A stretch of DNA of 64,000 nucleotides from Strongylocentrotus droebachiensis (taxonomy: Eukaryota; Echinodermata; Echinoidea; Camarodonta; Strongylocentrotidae), in NCBI GenBank assembly GCA_035222895.1, contig JAVYIG010001588.1, positions 186,001 to 250,000 on the forward strand. Reading direction: 5' to 3'. The notes beneath the pieces are model-generated. The model was not told the origin of the DNA. It did not search any database and saw only the letters and a list, made by a program, of their open reading frames with translations. Position numbers and translations under genes: made by a program. Positions 12,701-22,761 of the stretch are shown here, piece by piece. Within the stretch, counting starts at the first letter, position 1; every line of letters starts with the position of its first letter.

Positions 12701-13369
12701 TTTTGCTAAGAACAAGAATGACAATTACATTGACAATCAACACTTAACTTTTACCTAACACATGCATGTAGAAACTTATAGAGGGTCCTTTAGCTTATCT
12801 TAATATTCATGATTAAATGCAAAAAAGGGGTGTGTGGGTAGGATTATCAAAAATGTTTGTAAATGCAAGCATTCCATCCATATAACCACTTCTCTTGGGA
12901 AGTTATTACTGCGTACATGTAAATTCAACGTAATACTGGTTCACATTTAAAACCTTTCTTGACTTAATTACCTGATACACGTTTTCTTGTTGAGGTCCCA
13001 CATCCAGAGTTCATTGTCTGCTCCTCCACTCAACAAATACTGCGAGTCTGGTGAGAAGACACACACCCGTATAATGGGCTTGTGGGTGTGTTCAAACACG
13101 GCTACAGTCTCGCCATTGCTCGTATCCCACACTATGATCTTCCCATCCGTTGAACACGTCGCTAATCTCGTTCCAAACGCACTGAGCGCGCACCAGTGTA
13201 CGTAGTAGGAATGGCCTAGGAGCGGAGAAAAGGGAAGTTCTTCAAAAGAAGTTGCATCCCAGAGGCGAACAGTTTTATCTCCAGAGCATGTTGCTAGAAG
13301 GTTGCCAGAAAATGTGCAGCAGTTGACATCCTTGGAATGGGTAGTCAATATCTTCATTTGGCTTGCCAT
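3897..13369 (-). CDS. WDSUB1: WDSUB1: WD40-SAM-U-box protein, probable E3 ubiquitin ligase
   Basis: I assembled 11 coding exons: 13369-12972, 12203-12004, 11382-11284, 10706-10613, 10410-10377, 9803-9763, 9198-9089, 7252-7019, 5141-5052, 4716-4645 and 4045-3897. All have AG acceptors and GT donors and join without a stop into 506 codons plus TGA, close to the family's usual size. Residues 1-325 hold WD40 repeats ([28 protein letters not shown]). A SAM domain runs from about 356 to 425 ([16 protein letters not shown]). A U-box runs from about 437 to 500 ([16 protein letters not shown], then [14 protein letters not shown] and LTPNRSLKM). U-box proteins recruit E2 enzymes and transfer ubiquitin; the WD40 and SAM parts should choose partners. 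That function is inferred from the family. The ATG at 13369 lies 5 bases inside an exon whose acceptor is TTTCAG, so an upstream exon must exist. Confidence 0.93.
5473..6065. mobile_element. TTAA-flanked inverted-repeat element (piggyBac-like MITE)
   Basis: TTAA at 5473 is followed by CCCTTACTGTACTGGG, and the complement CCAGTACAGTAAGGG precedes TTAA at 6062-6065. Target TTAA and ends starting CCCT are typical of piggyBac superfamily elements. The inside holds G and C homopolymers just within each end and no transposase ORF, so it is non-autonomous. It lies in the WDSUB1 intron between exons 7019-7252 and 5052-5141. Confidence 0.75.
6582..6723. repeat. (GA)n microsatellite
   Basis: About 140 bases of almost pure GA with a few interruptions lie in a WDSUB1 intron. 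ORFs across it (runs of Leu-Ser) are artefacts of the repeat. Confidence 0.95.
8221..8503. repeat. 140-bp direct duplication with histone-like hairpins
   Basis: Two copies start at 8221 and 8361 and are nearly identical. Each begins with AGC(T)CAGCCC then TTTTCAGGACTTGGG, then a G run, then AAATAATATGATATTCC. The AGCCCTTTTCAGGACT segment (8226-8241 and 8366-8381) resembles a histone 3' stem-loop with one mismatched pair. No CAAGAAAGA element follows. It sits in the WDSUB1 intron between exons 9089-9198 and 7019-7252. Confidence 0.85.
8895..8998 (-). mobile_element. SINE 3'-end fragment
   Basis: Read on the minus strand it contains GTTTATAAGTGGCC, GCACTTTGTAACTGCAAGG, then AAAAGGCGTTATATATC and a tail of repeated GGATT. 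The same segment recurs at 38265-38333 (AAAGCGCTGGACACATTG on the plus strand). The G-C-G-C/T-TATATA tail is like the tails of the tRNA-derived SINEs in this window. Confidence 0.55.
12400..12612 (+). mobile_element. LINE- or SINE-like 3' tail ending in (ATT)n
   Basis: A C/T-rich stretch leads into ATTAAGCGCATTATAAATG and then (TAT)n at 12587-12612. This matches the tail of the full SINE at 25927-26276 (AGAGCGCTATATAAATG then (ATT)n). It is therefore probably the 3' end of a related SINE or of the LINE that mobilises it. It lies in the first WDSUB1 intron after the 12972-13374 exon. Confidence 0.5.
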
Positions 13370-13420
13370 AATGTCTGAAAGAAGAAAATGGAAAAACAAA
13401 CCCGTAAAACAACATCAAGA

Positions 13421-14362
13421 TAGGGTGTCTGAACGATTTTTCAATTTTCAATTTGGGATCGTTTTTCACCATTTTTGTTTGATATTTGAATAAAGAGTGT
13501 AATCAGAATAATACATTTCAAATTTGAAGCTTCACCGATGTTTCTATCAAAAGATACAGCCCCTCCAAAACGCTGGTATATTCATATCATTTTGGTCAAA
13601 ATCGACGAAAAAGACGTCCACGCAGAGTGATGTTGTTTTGCTAAATTTAGCCAAACAGCTGTATCGCGCGATATGCAAGCGTATGCATATCGTACGCATG
13701 CTGCTCAGCCAATGCGCGACTTGCAGCTTGAGCCCCGTTGTCTCCGCGATGCCTGCCATTGACTAGTATGGGTAGCCATTCGCGTAAAAAAAACCCGGAA
13801 GTAAATACACGTTATAGTCAATGGCAATATCGCGGAGACAACGTGGCTCAAGCCGCAAGTCGCGCATGTTACGCGATGTAACCATGGTTTGGAATGAGCG
13901 GAGCGCACGCCCCCTAATTAGCTGATCCACCAAATAGCGGGAAGGGTATTTTTAAACTGTAATCAGTTGTGATCCATGGGGGCTAGCGAAAATATGAGCG
14001 CATAGAATTGTTCCTTAGGACTGGGACTACTTATCGATCGGGGCGTCATATCTCAAAAGTGACAAACCTCGGAGTTAGCCAGGACACAATGTTTGAATCG
14101 CTGTTTTGACCAAGATATTTTTAGAATTTCGAGGCAACGCCCTTTGAAAATATTGGAATTCACCTGCTCTTTCAAATGACACCTCATTTATTGAGTATCA
14201 CCTTCAGGATCACAACAGATAAAGGTTTGAAGTTCGAATTGAAAAAAAAAACTTGACTTTTTTTGCATGGTCGCGTAATGCACGTAGACCGCATAGGGAT
14301 GCGTGCAATCTTTATGGGAAGAATTTTAGCACACAACATCGGGTGCGCGATCAGACACCCTA
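13421..14362. mobile_element. Inverted-repeat DNA element with 7-bp target duplication
   Basis: The ends are TAGGGTGTCTGA at 13421 and TCAGACACCCTA ending at 14362, flanked on both sides by ATCAAGA (13414-13420 and 14363-14369). Inside is a second inverted repeat of about 50 bp: 13708-13760 (GCGCGACTTGCAGCTTGAGC, GTTGTCTCCGCG) against 13812-13868. No transposase ORF is visible. The TAGGG start suggests hAT, but hAT targets are normally 8 bp, so the superfamily is uncertain. It sits 47 bases upstream of the first long WDSUB1 coding exon. Confidence 0.8.
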
Positions 14363-15149
14363 ATCAAGACCTCCTAGTCCTACTAGTCTAACATTCTTTA
14401 TCATGTGAATATAAATATATTCAAATATCAATCTATATCAATGCAAATCAGGAAACTGTCTTGATAGTGCTGTGTATGATTAGAAAGAAAAGTCCACGAA
14501 CGTAGCACTACCAAACTTTGATTAAAGCCAAGCCAGTGTGCAAGGTTTGTCGGGTGTGGGAAGGGGGAATTGCAGACACATTTTAGTTTTAGTTTTATGT
14601 TAACACATTAACGCAGGGGTATGGGTGACAATGAAGGCTAGGTGATATCCCTATATCATTATCATACTTCATAAAGTCACCTAGCCAAGTCTACTACTTA
14701 GTAGTGTAATAATGTATGGAAGCGCCTTGCCGTGTTTATGATGATTTGGACTGGTGAACTCCTTTTTTTAGCATTGTCCCATATATTGATATCAATGTAA
14801 GTTTCATTTGGAAAATTCCATCCTATTTATATTAGAGAGTTATATGTTATTTTAGCCTTTTTTTTCTTCAATTGAAGGTCTACTCGAAGAAGAATATGAC
14901 TTACACTTACAAAAATAACACAATTGTAATAACAAAAGAGTTTACTTACATTTTTTTAAATATTAGCTTGTCACTCGCTCTTCGATCCTCTTTGCACAGT
15001 TATGTGATCCACCAGTGCCGATTTACAACATTAGATGACGTCATTTCCTGGTCGGGCGTACGCGTAATGTTTACTTTAGTGTCTAGTCCAATCTAGCTAG
15101 TCCAGTGATTTACAGAGCACATTTTTGTTTTGTCCCAAAAATTTCGCAA

Positions 15150-15310
15150 CGACTCAGGGGGGGGGGGGGGGGGGGGGGGGGGTAAGGTCACTTTTGGGGG
15201 TCACCCTTTGGTACAATTTTTTTATTTATTTATTTTTTTAAAAATTAAATTAGGGGGGGGTTCAACACCCCCCTCCCCCCCCCCCCGTGCTGCGTACGCG
15301 CCTGATTAAA
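15150..15310. repeat. G-run/C-run bracketed repeat
   Basis: A run of about 30 G at 15157-15182 faces C runs at 15269-15287, ending in GTGCTGCGTACGCGCCTG. A GGGTACGCAGGGG end of the same kind occurs at 43722. It looks like a small non-autonomous element of a family that inserts with homopolymers, but I could not fix both ends. Confidence 0.4.
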
Positions 15311-15379
15311 CTGATGATAGAAATGATAGTAAGTACAATAAGAAAAAGAAGAAAGAGAAGAAGAAAAGGAGGAGGAGGA

Positions 15380-15639
15380 CAGGCGCGGATCCAGGATTTC
15401 TTAGGGGGGGGGGGGCCAAATTGAAATTTTGTGTGCTGAAATTTGAAAATCGTGCCGGCTGATATTTCGCTCAGTGGGGGCGGGGGGGGGGGGTAGTGAG
15501 CCCTTTTTGGGGGGCCCCGGAAAGAAATTTAGTGTGCTGAAATTTGAAAATCACGCCGGCCGATATTTCGCTCAGTGGGGGGGGGGCGGTGGGGAGGGGA
15601 GGGGGTCGCGCTCAGCCCCCCCCCCTGGATCCGCGCCTG
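15380..15639. mobile_element. CAGG(G/C)GCGGATCCAG inverted-repeat element, copy 1
   Basis: The left end is CAGGCGCGGATCCAGG and the right end is the complement CCTGGATCCGCGCCTG. It carries an internal direct duplication (GTGCTGAAATTTGAAAATC at about 15431 and 15534) and long G and C runs. It is inserted in a GAG-rich stretch, so no target duplication can be read. No coding capacity. Confidence 0.75.
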
Positions 15640-16733
15640 GAGGAGGAGGAGGAAGAAGAGGAAAGTAATGATGAATATGTTGAATTTCTATAACGTACAA
15701 AAACATAAGTATACGCAAAATTAGAAAGTATGAAATGGCAGAAGGAAAAAAAAATGTATTCAGGCTATTTCAATCATATAACATGTCATTAGCTTCTTTC
15801 CTCTGGCTCTCAAGTGTTAGGTATTCCTTTAATTTCCTCTTAAAATGAGCAAAGTTTTCTATTTCCTTTATACATGTATCAGTAAGAAGGGAATTCCGAT
15901 GTTTTATGGAAATGTAATAAAACAAATTTCCAATACTACCTACTCTTTCTGGTAAGTTGAATCGGATATTTCTTGTATTAAAATAATTATTATGTTAGGC
16001 AGTAACAAGATCAAAGTTGGATCGAATGTAATGATTCGACCTAGTATGAGATATGTTATGCACGTACGTGATGCAATACGAGATGTTTTCATCTTTGATT
16101 GACTTCAAGAAAACTATCTTTAAGAAGTTCGCTGTAACCAACATGAGTTCTTATAGACCAGAAGAGTTGATGAATCTCACCATTTTGTTCTGTATAATGT
16201 TCAACTTCTTTCGATCTGACTTGTTTATGTTACTATACCATGTAGGGTTAGCATGAAGTGGTGGGAGAGGACGGGGGGGGGGGGCTGCTTCCTCTCAGTC
16301 TGGTCTATATTTCACACACCCCCTCCCACGATTGGCCTCTATCAAAATTATCTTCTTATATCAACTTTTCTATCCCGCCAGCCCTGTTCATTCCCAGTTC
16401 AGTTGCTACTTTCCTTTTCTTTTTACATCGTCCCCTCCTTTAATAATTTATCTCGAATCGGATTCTACAGATTCTACAGTGTGTATCATAAGAAGTAGAC
16501 TTAATCGAAATTAAGTGGGTTACTATTTCAATGCTATTTTACTTTGACAACATGTTTCATTTAGACGTTCTTACGAACAGAGAGAAACTTTCCACCTTTC
16601 CATTCAATACCTTGCATCGATGGTGTCACGCGCATGACCGATTTTAACGTTGTCGTTAGCACTTGTCAATGCATGAGCTGGTCTATTAACAACAACAGAA
16701 ACTCACAAAAATGAAATACGTACCTGCCATGTT

Positions 16734-16740
16734 TAATAAC
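16734..16740 (-). CDS. WDSUB1: Candidate first coding exon of WDSUB1 (7 nt)
   Basis: On the minus strand ATGGCAG is followed at once by a strong donor, GTACGT. Joined to the acceptor at 13374 it reads M-A-D-I-M-A-S-Q in frame, adding four residues to the 506-residue product. Frame agreement and the good donor support it, but a 7-nt coding tail can match by chance. If real, the gene starts here and its first intron (13375-16733) contains the 13421-14362 transposon. Confidence 0.4.
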
Positions 16741-16942
16741 AATGCAATTGGGGTATGCATATATTGAAACAAGAAAGGTATCAATGGAAAATGAGAAGTT
16801 CCTCTTTCCTTTTATTCGCATGTTTCATTAAAACTGTTGAAGCAGGAAGCTGTGACAGCTCCCTGGTTATTAAAAGTAAAAATAACCTTGCCCAGGATAT
16901 TAATCTTCTGTATTTGGATTACCATTATATTTTGATACACAC

Positions 16943-17112
16943 CAGGGGCGGATCTAGGGGGGGGGGGGTGTTTCGGCGGTTTAACCCCCACCCCCCCCCC
17001 GGGCGGCCAAGTGAAAAAGAAGAAAAAAAGTAAAACAGTTAAAGGGCGCGATTTTTGGAATTTTTTTTGGTCAATCCCCCCCCCCCCTGGCAAAAAGCTA
17101 GATCCGCCCCTG
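16943..17112. mobile_element. CAGGGGCGGATC inverted-repeat element, copy 2
   Basis: It starts CAGGGGCGGATCTAGGGG and ends CTAGATCCGCCCCTG. It is the same family as 15380-15639 and 46393-46578. Internal G and C runs enclose an A-rich centre. No ORF belongs to it. Confidence 0.75.
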
Positions 17113-17999
17113 CACGCTGTATGATCCAGGTCCATTCCAACTCCCTAATATATCCTTCTATAATCTACCCTGCATAAGGCAGATGTCGTACCAGTAGTGG
17201 CGTAGTTCAGTCACTGAATGGGCACAGGTTTCATAAGGGATGCACTGGACATATTTAATAGATGAAACGGTAAGAGAACAAGGCGAGCGATAAAGTGAGA
17301 GGGTGGGGTGTTGTATTACCTTTTTAATTTCGGCACGCATTTTCCCTTTCGTTTTTTTCCTCATTATCTTTGTCTCCCTATTTTTCTCCTAACCCTATAA
17401 GCCTTCCGCATGAGTTCACAAAATTAAGTTTAAAAATAAACAAGTACAAACTAACGTTACCGAGGAGGGAAAAACGATTCACCCAACCCTTGACACCTTA
17501 ATGAAATATAACACATTAATTAAACATCTGTTGTATTTGCAATTTTACATGATTGACACACACACACAAAAGGTCTGCAGCCCCCTCCAACGTATGTCTA
17601 TGAAGACCAATCACTGCTGTGTGTCATCTGAAATTCTGTTCTTTCCAACCTAATGCTGCCCCTAGTCGGGAAGCAAGCAAGCCTCCTCGTATCAATTTTC
17701 TAGAAAAATGATGTTCAGTTCATCTTACTTTGCCTAAGTTTCTTCAAAATCTTATATCGTTTCAACAGACATTTAATAAATTACCGAGGAAATTAAATAA
17801 GGGGAGCTATTTCACTGAACGGATAGTGGTTTATGTTTTTAGTCGTTTAACCAATATTTGAAAGGATGTGATGAAGATAGGTAAGTTAAACGAAATTTCG
17901 TTTGCAGTTTAACTCTCGTTATATCAATATTTTCAGTGGTTTGAACTTGTTTAGGGGATTGTATCAAAAGTGAGTATAAAAGACAAGAGAGCTTATCAT

Positions 18000-18135
18000 G
18001 GTTAAGTAGTTAATTCACATAACTTTTAGGCTAATGGTTCATGATTCGAATTCCTTCCAGGCAGTGCACTAATGTCAACTGGCAAGACACGAACGATTAA
18101 TCACTCTCCACCCGGGTGTGTAATTGGGTTTTTAT
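18000..18135 (+). mobile_element. Diverged tRNA-derived SINE fragment
   Basis: GATTCGAATTCC resembles an RNA polymerase III B box. Downstream, GTGCACTAATGTC, TGGCAAGACA and CACTCTCCACCCGGGTGT match the body of the full SINE at 25927-26276 in order. The 3' part is missing. Confidence 0.6.
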
Positions 18136-18523
18136 ACACTGTCGCTCATATAGTTGGAATATTTTTGTTTTACCCCAATTTATGGAATTATTTTAAAAAT
18201 CATTTAAAAATAATAGATCTAGATAATAGTATACATTCTCAGATTTTACTGAATTATAATTTGCCAATGTGTGTTTTGCGTGACTGCTAAAGCATGTGTA
18301 TGCTACTATGCTTATCAACTAGGGGACCTACGCCCTTAAGTCATAAATGACAGTAATGAGGATTAATGCCCCACAAAAGGGCACTAATAAGGCACATCAA
18401 CACGGCTTTGATCATGGGGCCTCACAGTTACGAGGCCATTGTTTTGTCACTGAACCATGACTGTACGCAGAGGGGGCTAGGGTAGGGGGCAGTTTCCATA
18501 AATTTAAAAAACACTAGAAAATG

Positions 18524-18662
18524 CAATACATTTTCAAAAATGTATTGCATATTACCCCGGTCCCCAACATAAAAAAAATCCTCTGGACGGCCATGCATTA
18601 TGGCTCAAGGCATGCATGGGCACACAGAGAATTTGTTATGTTGGGAACCGGGGTAAAATGCA
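18524..18662. repeat. Two adjacent hairpins
   Basis: GCAATACATTTT at 18524 pairs with AAAATGTATTGC ending at 18549. Right after it, ATTACCCCGGTCCCCAACAT (18551) pairs across about 70 bases with ATGTTGGGAACCGGGGTAA (ending 18657). The second looks like a roughly 110-bp foldback element. No target duplication could be settled. Confidence 0.6.
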
Positions 18663-18774
18663 TAGAAAAGAATCAACATTAAAAAAGGGATTTGTTTAAT
18701 ACTATGGAAGATGACCTTAGATTTCTGGATGAAATTCGGCTCCTGTTTTATTTACCAACTAAATAGGTTGTGGA

Positions 18775-18874
18775 AAGAGTAATAATAATAGTGATGATAA
18801 TGATAACAATAATGACGATAATAATACAAATAATGATAATAATGATAATACTAATATTAGTAATAATAATCATG

Positions 18875-18920
<46 letters not shown>

Positions 18921-18972
18921 AAATGATAATGATAATAATTATAATATTAATAATAATAATAATAAGAATGAT
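18775..18972. repeat. (AAT)n/(GATAAT)n microsatellite
   Basis: About 200 bases of AAT, ATG and GATAAT triplets. The poly-Ile ORF across it is not a gene. Confidence 0.95.
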
Positions 18973-19616
18973 AATAGTAACGGTCAGTACGACAATGTTT
19001 TTACATTTTTAAATTAGCTCATTATCATTCCATGCAAACAACACATATTCAACATAACAAAACAAACAAGTGAGAACAGTAAACATATTCATGGAGGAGT
19101 TTTTTGGTTGCATATTTCTGAAAATTAATCTCTAAAAAGGGTCTAAATTGATGAAAAGCAAAGCGTAGACTACAAATTCCATTTTTATTATCAGAAAAGG
19201 GGCCAAACATTCACCCCCCGCCCTTCTTAATGCAAAAATAGATCTTGGAAACAAAAAAGTCAACCTTTGATGGGCCAGCGTGCATGATTTCGTTTATGCT
19301 GATTAAATACCGAAGCTACTTTTATTTATATATACTCTATCCGGACTCAATGTTTTTTCTTCTTTCAAATGTTAAATGATAATGGAATTTTCCGAGGTAA
19401 TCTTTTCTATGAATATGATTAAAACAAAAAATGTATATGTCATTTTCAACAATTTATTTATTTTTCGATTTTGTTGTTGTTTTATTTAAAAGTAAACTGT
19501 ATATAAATCCTTTATGTGATGGAAATCATGTATTACAACACGATTCTTGTTAAACATTTTCATTAATTTAGTTCATGAATTGATTAATTTTGAACATTTT
19601 GTGACTTCTTTGAATC

Positions 19617-19628
19617 ATTATCACCATC

Positions 19629-19709
<81 letters not shown>

Positions 19710-19734
19710 TTCATCATCATCCTCATCTGCATCA
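19617..19734. repeat. (CAT)n microsatellite
   Basis: About 35 CAT/ATC triplets with few interruptions. Poly-His and poly-Met ORFs here are repeat artefacts. Confidence 0.95.
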
Positions 19735-20631
19735 CCATTATCGAAATTTGTATTTTCAATTACCTATCCGTTTCTGCTTAATAATTGTGTTAATATATTT
19801 CATGAGATTTGTCTGGGACTGTCGTATTATCAAGCAATCTGCTTTCAATGACGGTCCTTCTTCTGCAAATAATTTTATAATGTTTTATAATATTTGAGGA
19901 AATTTAGTATTTATGACAGTTTATCATTTCGTTTTTGAAAATAACAATTTATCTATTTGCTTATTTATGATTCAATGTCAGAAAATACTTATTGTACTTT
20001 ATAATATTATTGTTATCGAAAAACTGTATGCTTACATGAATACAGAAGAAAAAGAAAAAAGAAAAAAGAAAAAATACCAAACGAAATAAATTTTATACAA
20101 TTTTTTTTGGTTTAAAAAATAATTTCCTTTTTCGATTGGATGTTTCGACGACACCCCAAAGCTACTGGAATTTGGTGGATTCTTGTTTCAAGGAGCTAAA
20201 GGCGTTTCGTTGCTAGGTAAATAAATAGCCATTGAGAATCTTAACATTTCTTGAAGTCTAGCGATAAGTATCTTGTTCAATTAATTTAACAATTGCCAGC
20301 TAAGACGTTCACATTTATTGCAGTTTTAAGTCATTATTTGGAAGTAGATCTGGTCTCAGTAGGCCTCGAATTTAGTATTGTCCCATGTGTACCTTTGTGT
20401 GTAGTGTTTCCATTTGAAGGTTCTGTCCGACTGATGATAATATGGCGGTGGGCGTATCAGGGGGCCGTTTCTCGAAACCAACTCCATGACAGTCATATCT
20501 TTGTCGGCGACCTACGGAGATGTCATGAAGTGGATAAACCGTTTCACAAAGCCATGACATGATATCGATATCGATATATCGCGATACTAGCAGCTCAAGA
20601 AGATAGTCTTTGTCACGATCTATTTTGATAT

Positions 20632-21412
20632 AGAGTAAAGGAGCCGGTAATCGGACAGCTCCAGTTTTCGGCCGATCCATTGGATGCATGGTAAAATCCC
20701 TTTAAAATACATCGCATAATAGCATATCACATATCCCACACATACCATACCATGCCAGAGTCACTGAAGAACCACATTTGCAATGGAAAATATATCCTAA
20801 AATATCACATTTTAGCGATGTAATCGGCGGTCCCGCTACCCAAATCTGAAAAATCGAGTTTCTTACGCGTGTATGTAAGAAATATGGGTACCATAAAATG
20901 AGCTTTATTTCAAGTTTTTTTCAGATTTAGAGCCCGATTTTGTGTTGGTCGCAAGCTCAAAAGTATCTCATCGCATGTATTTAATCAATGCAGCCGGACC
21001 CCGCCACGCACACACGATATGTCCGTCTAATTCAGATTCCAACTTCCGATCACCGCTGTGCCTGTCTTCGGCCAGGCGAGCACCCGGGAGCTCCGGCGTG
21101 GGATACCTGCTCCGCCCGCTTGTGCTATACATCAGCGTGGAAACGCACGGCGCGCGCGAGCGCTTCCTATTGACTTTGTACATGCGTCCGAAAACTGGTT
21201 CGCTATGCCGATAACCGGCTCCAAAACAGTGAAAATTGAAATGAATATTGTCATGGCAATTCGTGATTTTTTTCTGGGATTCTTTTTTTGTTTAAATAAT
21301 AATAATATTTACTTCATGATTTGAACAAGAAATGATAATAAATAGGAAGTAAAGAGTCCAAAAAATAGGATTTTGTCTTAAGTGGCCGAAAACTGGGTCC
21401 TTTACTCTAGGG
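20632..21412. mobile_element. GC-rich inverted-repeat element
   Basis: TAGAGTAAAGGA (about 20632) and CCAGTTTTCGGCC (about 20660) on the left are complemented by GGCCGAAAACTGG and TCCTTTACTCTA (about 21382-21409) on the right. A further inverted copy (CCGAAAACTGG ... CCGATAACCGGCTCC, 21188-21223) lies inside. The core at 20985-21200 is clearly GC-richer than the surroundings. The short ORFs across it have no recognisable product. Confidence 0.55.
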
Positions 21413-22266
21413 TCTATGAAGAATAACCCAAAACAAGTTTTGGGGCTAAAATTGTTCAAAAAGAAAGATATATAAAGTCTCCTAAAATAAATAATAAATA
21501 GTGTCATTATCATATATACATCATCAAACGATTTGCATATTTCTGTAAAGATTCTTAAATTGAAGAAAAACCGGTGAGTGTTTTTTTTCGACAGTCAAAT
21601 GAAAAGTTAGTTGAAGGATACCGTAATGTGATAGTTTATCAATACGTACTTTTTTGTTTATTGTGACGAGGAATTTTAGGCAAAATGCCTTTTCTCAGCC
21701 AGTTTTTATTCTAGAGTCTCATAAATACTCGTTATATAATTGATTTGATATTGAAAATATAATTTGGAAGAAGTAATTAGAGAGGGAATAAAATGCACAT
21801 AGGCCCCAAAGGTATGACGGTATCCTAAGAAAAGACTATGGATCGACTATGGAAAACGGTGTGTAACATTCTTATCTCTCTTATGTATATGTTATAGTTT
21901 AATGATTTGTGATTTAATGTTTATATTCAGCTTTTTAAAGTTTCTGTATAATTTGTATTCTCACTTTTGTACATTTGCATTTCGCATCCCAGAGAATTAC
22001 GTACCAAACTCGTCTATATTTTTCTCAAAATGATAGTGAAACTAATCGTCCATTTCGCGGCCCATGGAATGGCAACAAACTGACTTGTGATGGCGCTTTA
22101 CAGCAATTAAAAAGATATGACAGATTCGGAGCAGTGACAACTCGCTTGTCGCGGAAGTTGTCGCTCATCTTGGCAAAGACGGCTTCGTGAAACACTTAGC
22201 TGACAAGTTGCGCGACAGTGGCGAGATGTCGTTGATCTTGTAGTTATGACGGTTTCGAAAAAAGGC

Positions 22267-22568
22267 CCCTAGGACAATAACCCCACCACAAAGGACAACC
22301 AAGGTAAACCACCCCGAGGACAATAACCACACCCCCCCCCCCCCCATTTTGTAAAACTCCCCTGTTTTTTGAAGGGGAAGTGTATCCTAAGTAAAAATTA
22401 AAAAAGTTTTAATAAAAGTTAAAACTAAAACTGAAAGCAGAGTATTTATCAGGGGATAATTTTCCTGCGTGGGGGGGGGGGGGGGGGGGGGTTGTAATTT
22501 TCCAGGGGGTAATTGTCCCTCTGGTAATTGGCCAGGGGGTGATTGTCCCTCTGGTAATTGTCCTAGAA
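22267..22568. mobile_element. CTAGGACAAT inverted-repeat element
   Basis: CCTAGGACAATAACC on the left faces GGTAATTGTCCTAG on the right, with C and G homopolymers between. GAGGACAATAACC and CCCTCTGGTAATTG are repeated internally. It is short, non-coding and just upstream of the first recognised TTC23 exon. Confidence 0.5.
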
Positions 22569-22761
22569 GCGGCGATGGGCACTCCTACTACAAACGTTTT
22601 CGCACACATCCTGCACATGTACAAAACAATCTGGAGAAAAAATAAAACCAATTTATACTGATAATTAATTGAAGTGATATGCCATCAGAAATCTTTCCAA
22701 TGAATTATCTTTTCATTTACTTTTCATTTATTAGGGTACCGTGGAAAATCTGAGTGACAAC

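Noticed and set aside
19547..19897. Poly-His protein on the plus strand
   Set aside because: It is only translation of the CAT microsatellite; no flanking domain or splice context.
20940..21220. CpG-island promoter of TTC23
   Set aside because: The GC-rich block lies between inverted repeats of the 20632-21412 element, so the composition is better explained by the element. A promoter role is not excluded.
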